Below, piece by piece: positions 63,626 to 64,000 of a stretch of DNA of 64,000 bases. Positions within the stretch are counted from its first letter, which is position 1. Each line of letters opens with the position of its first letter. Made by a program: the position numbers and the translations under genes. The stretch lies in the NCBI RefSeq assembly GCF_001586255.1, contig NZ_CP014544.1, positions 599,001 through 663,000 of the forward strand, in the 5' to 3' direction. The notes below the pieces were generated by a model. That model searched no databases and was not told the DNA's origin. It saw only the letters and a program-made list of their open reading frames with translations. Source of the stretch: Zhongshania aliphaticivorans. Its GTDB lineage: Bacteria > Pseudomonadota > Gammaproteobacteria > Pseudomonadales > Spongiibacteraceae.

Positions 63626-64000
63626 ATGAAGCTCAGCAGTTATATTGCCGGTGAATGGCGTGAAGGCGAAAGTAGAGGCGTGGAAACGTTCGACGCTGTA
63701 AGCGGCGAAACCTTGTGTTATGTCTCTAGCGACGGCGTCGATTTTGCGCAGGCATTGCGTTACGGCAGAGAAGTTGGTGGCGCTGCACTGCGGGCCATGA
63801 CCTTTCATGAGCGTGCCGCTGCACTCAAGGCAATGGCTAAGCAGCTAATGGCGGATAAAGAAGATTTTTATGCGTTATCGGCTAAAACCGGTGCAACCCG
63901 TGCCGACAGTTGGGTGGATATAGAAGGTGGTTTAGGCACCGTATTTACCTATGCCAGCCTCGCAACACGTGAACTGCCAAATGATGTAATGACGGTTGAG
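63626..64000 (+). CDS. paaZ: PaaZ, oxepin-CoA hydrolase / semialdehyde dehydrogenase, N-terminal part
   Basis: The first 125 residues up to the window edge. PaaZ opens the oxepin ring of the phenylacetyl-CoA pathway and oxidises the resulting aldehyde. The start ATG at 63626 follows GTGGAG. The N-terminal aldehyde-dehydrogenase region contains ALRAMTFHERAAALKAMAK, FYALSAKTGATRADSWVD and FTYASLATRELP, which agree closely with the E. coli protein as I recall it. The gene proves that a phenylacetyl-CoA pathway gene block begins at the right edge. It is cut by the window; the ALDH catalytic residues and the hydratase domain lie beyond. Confidence 0.97.
   Translation, partial: MKLSSYIAGEWREGESRGVETFDAVSGETLCYVSSDGVDFAQALRYGREVGGAALRAMTFHERAAALKAMAKQLMADKEDFYALSAKTGATRADSWVDIEGGLGTVFTYASLATRELPNDVMTVE

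Noticed and set aside
1-64000. CRISPR array or cas genes
   Set aside because: No regularly spaced repeat with unique spacers was seen; the short tandem repeats noted have too few units and no spacers of even length.

Overview
The window looks like part of a chromosome from an aerobic, hydrocarbon- or aromatic-degrading gammaproteobacterium. Evidence is the Gram-negative envelope genes (DUF1302, DUF1329, RND), PaaX/PaaY/PaaZ-type proteins, several beta-oxidation genes and moderate GC. A Spongiibacteraceae/Zhongshania-like marine lineage is a guess from gene content only.

Layout. (1) 1-6.2 kb: a plus-strand acyl-CoA degradation cluster: thiolase C-terminus cut by the window edge, FadJ-like hydratase/dehydrogenase, acyl-CoA dehydrogenase, PaaG-like crotonase and alpha-methylacyl-CoA racemase. 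The racemase suggests branched-chain substrates. (2) 6.2-39.9 kb: a composite accessory region. It holds a phage-type integrase/excisionase/repressor switch, a two-gene membrane-protein operon of unknown role, an intact ISL3-family insertion sequence with an 8-bp target duplication, and a 1810-residue protein with two complete-looking tyrosine recombinase domains. Three unknown genes follow it. Next come an NrtR-like NAD-metabolism module (Nudix regulator, nucleotidase, phosphoesterase, SPFH protein, NAD-kinase-like protein), a decayed gene, a third recombinase beside a 2152-residue Avs-like STAND NTPase with an N-terminal nuclease-like domain, and a fourth tyrosine recombinase. It reads as a layered integration and defence hotspot.

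(3) 40.0-64 kb: a catabolic cluster that the sequence links to phenylacetate chemistry. It has a close match to styrene oxide isomerase with its heme histidine at position 58, and a divergent second member of that family on the other strand. Around these are an aldehyde dehydrogenase, a PaaK-type CoA ligase, PaaY, a thiolase-like protein lacking three catalytic residues, an EthD-family protein, an AraC-type regulator and an MDR reductase. An envelope block follows (RND/MMPL transporter, two Tat-exported DUF1329 proteins, YCF48-like propeller, DUF1302 outer-membrane protein). The right edge carries PaaX, a second FadJ-like enzyme and the start of PaaZ.

Together these genes suggest the route: hydrophobic aryl-alkene taken up across the outer membrane, epoxidised by an enzyme not clearly identified here (a two-Rossmann flavoprotein at 40.0 kb is a candidate), isomerised to the aldehyde, oxidised to the arylacetate, activated with CoA and fed to the phenylacetyl-CoA epoxide/oxepin pathway. 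No CRISPR array, rRNA operon or intact tRNA was seen.
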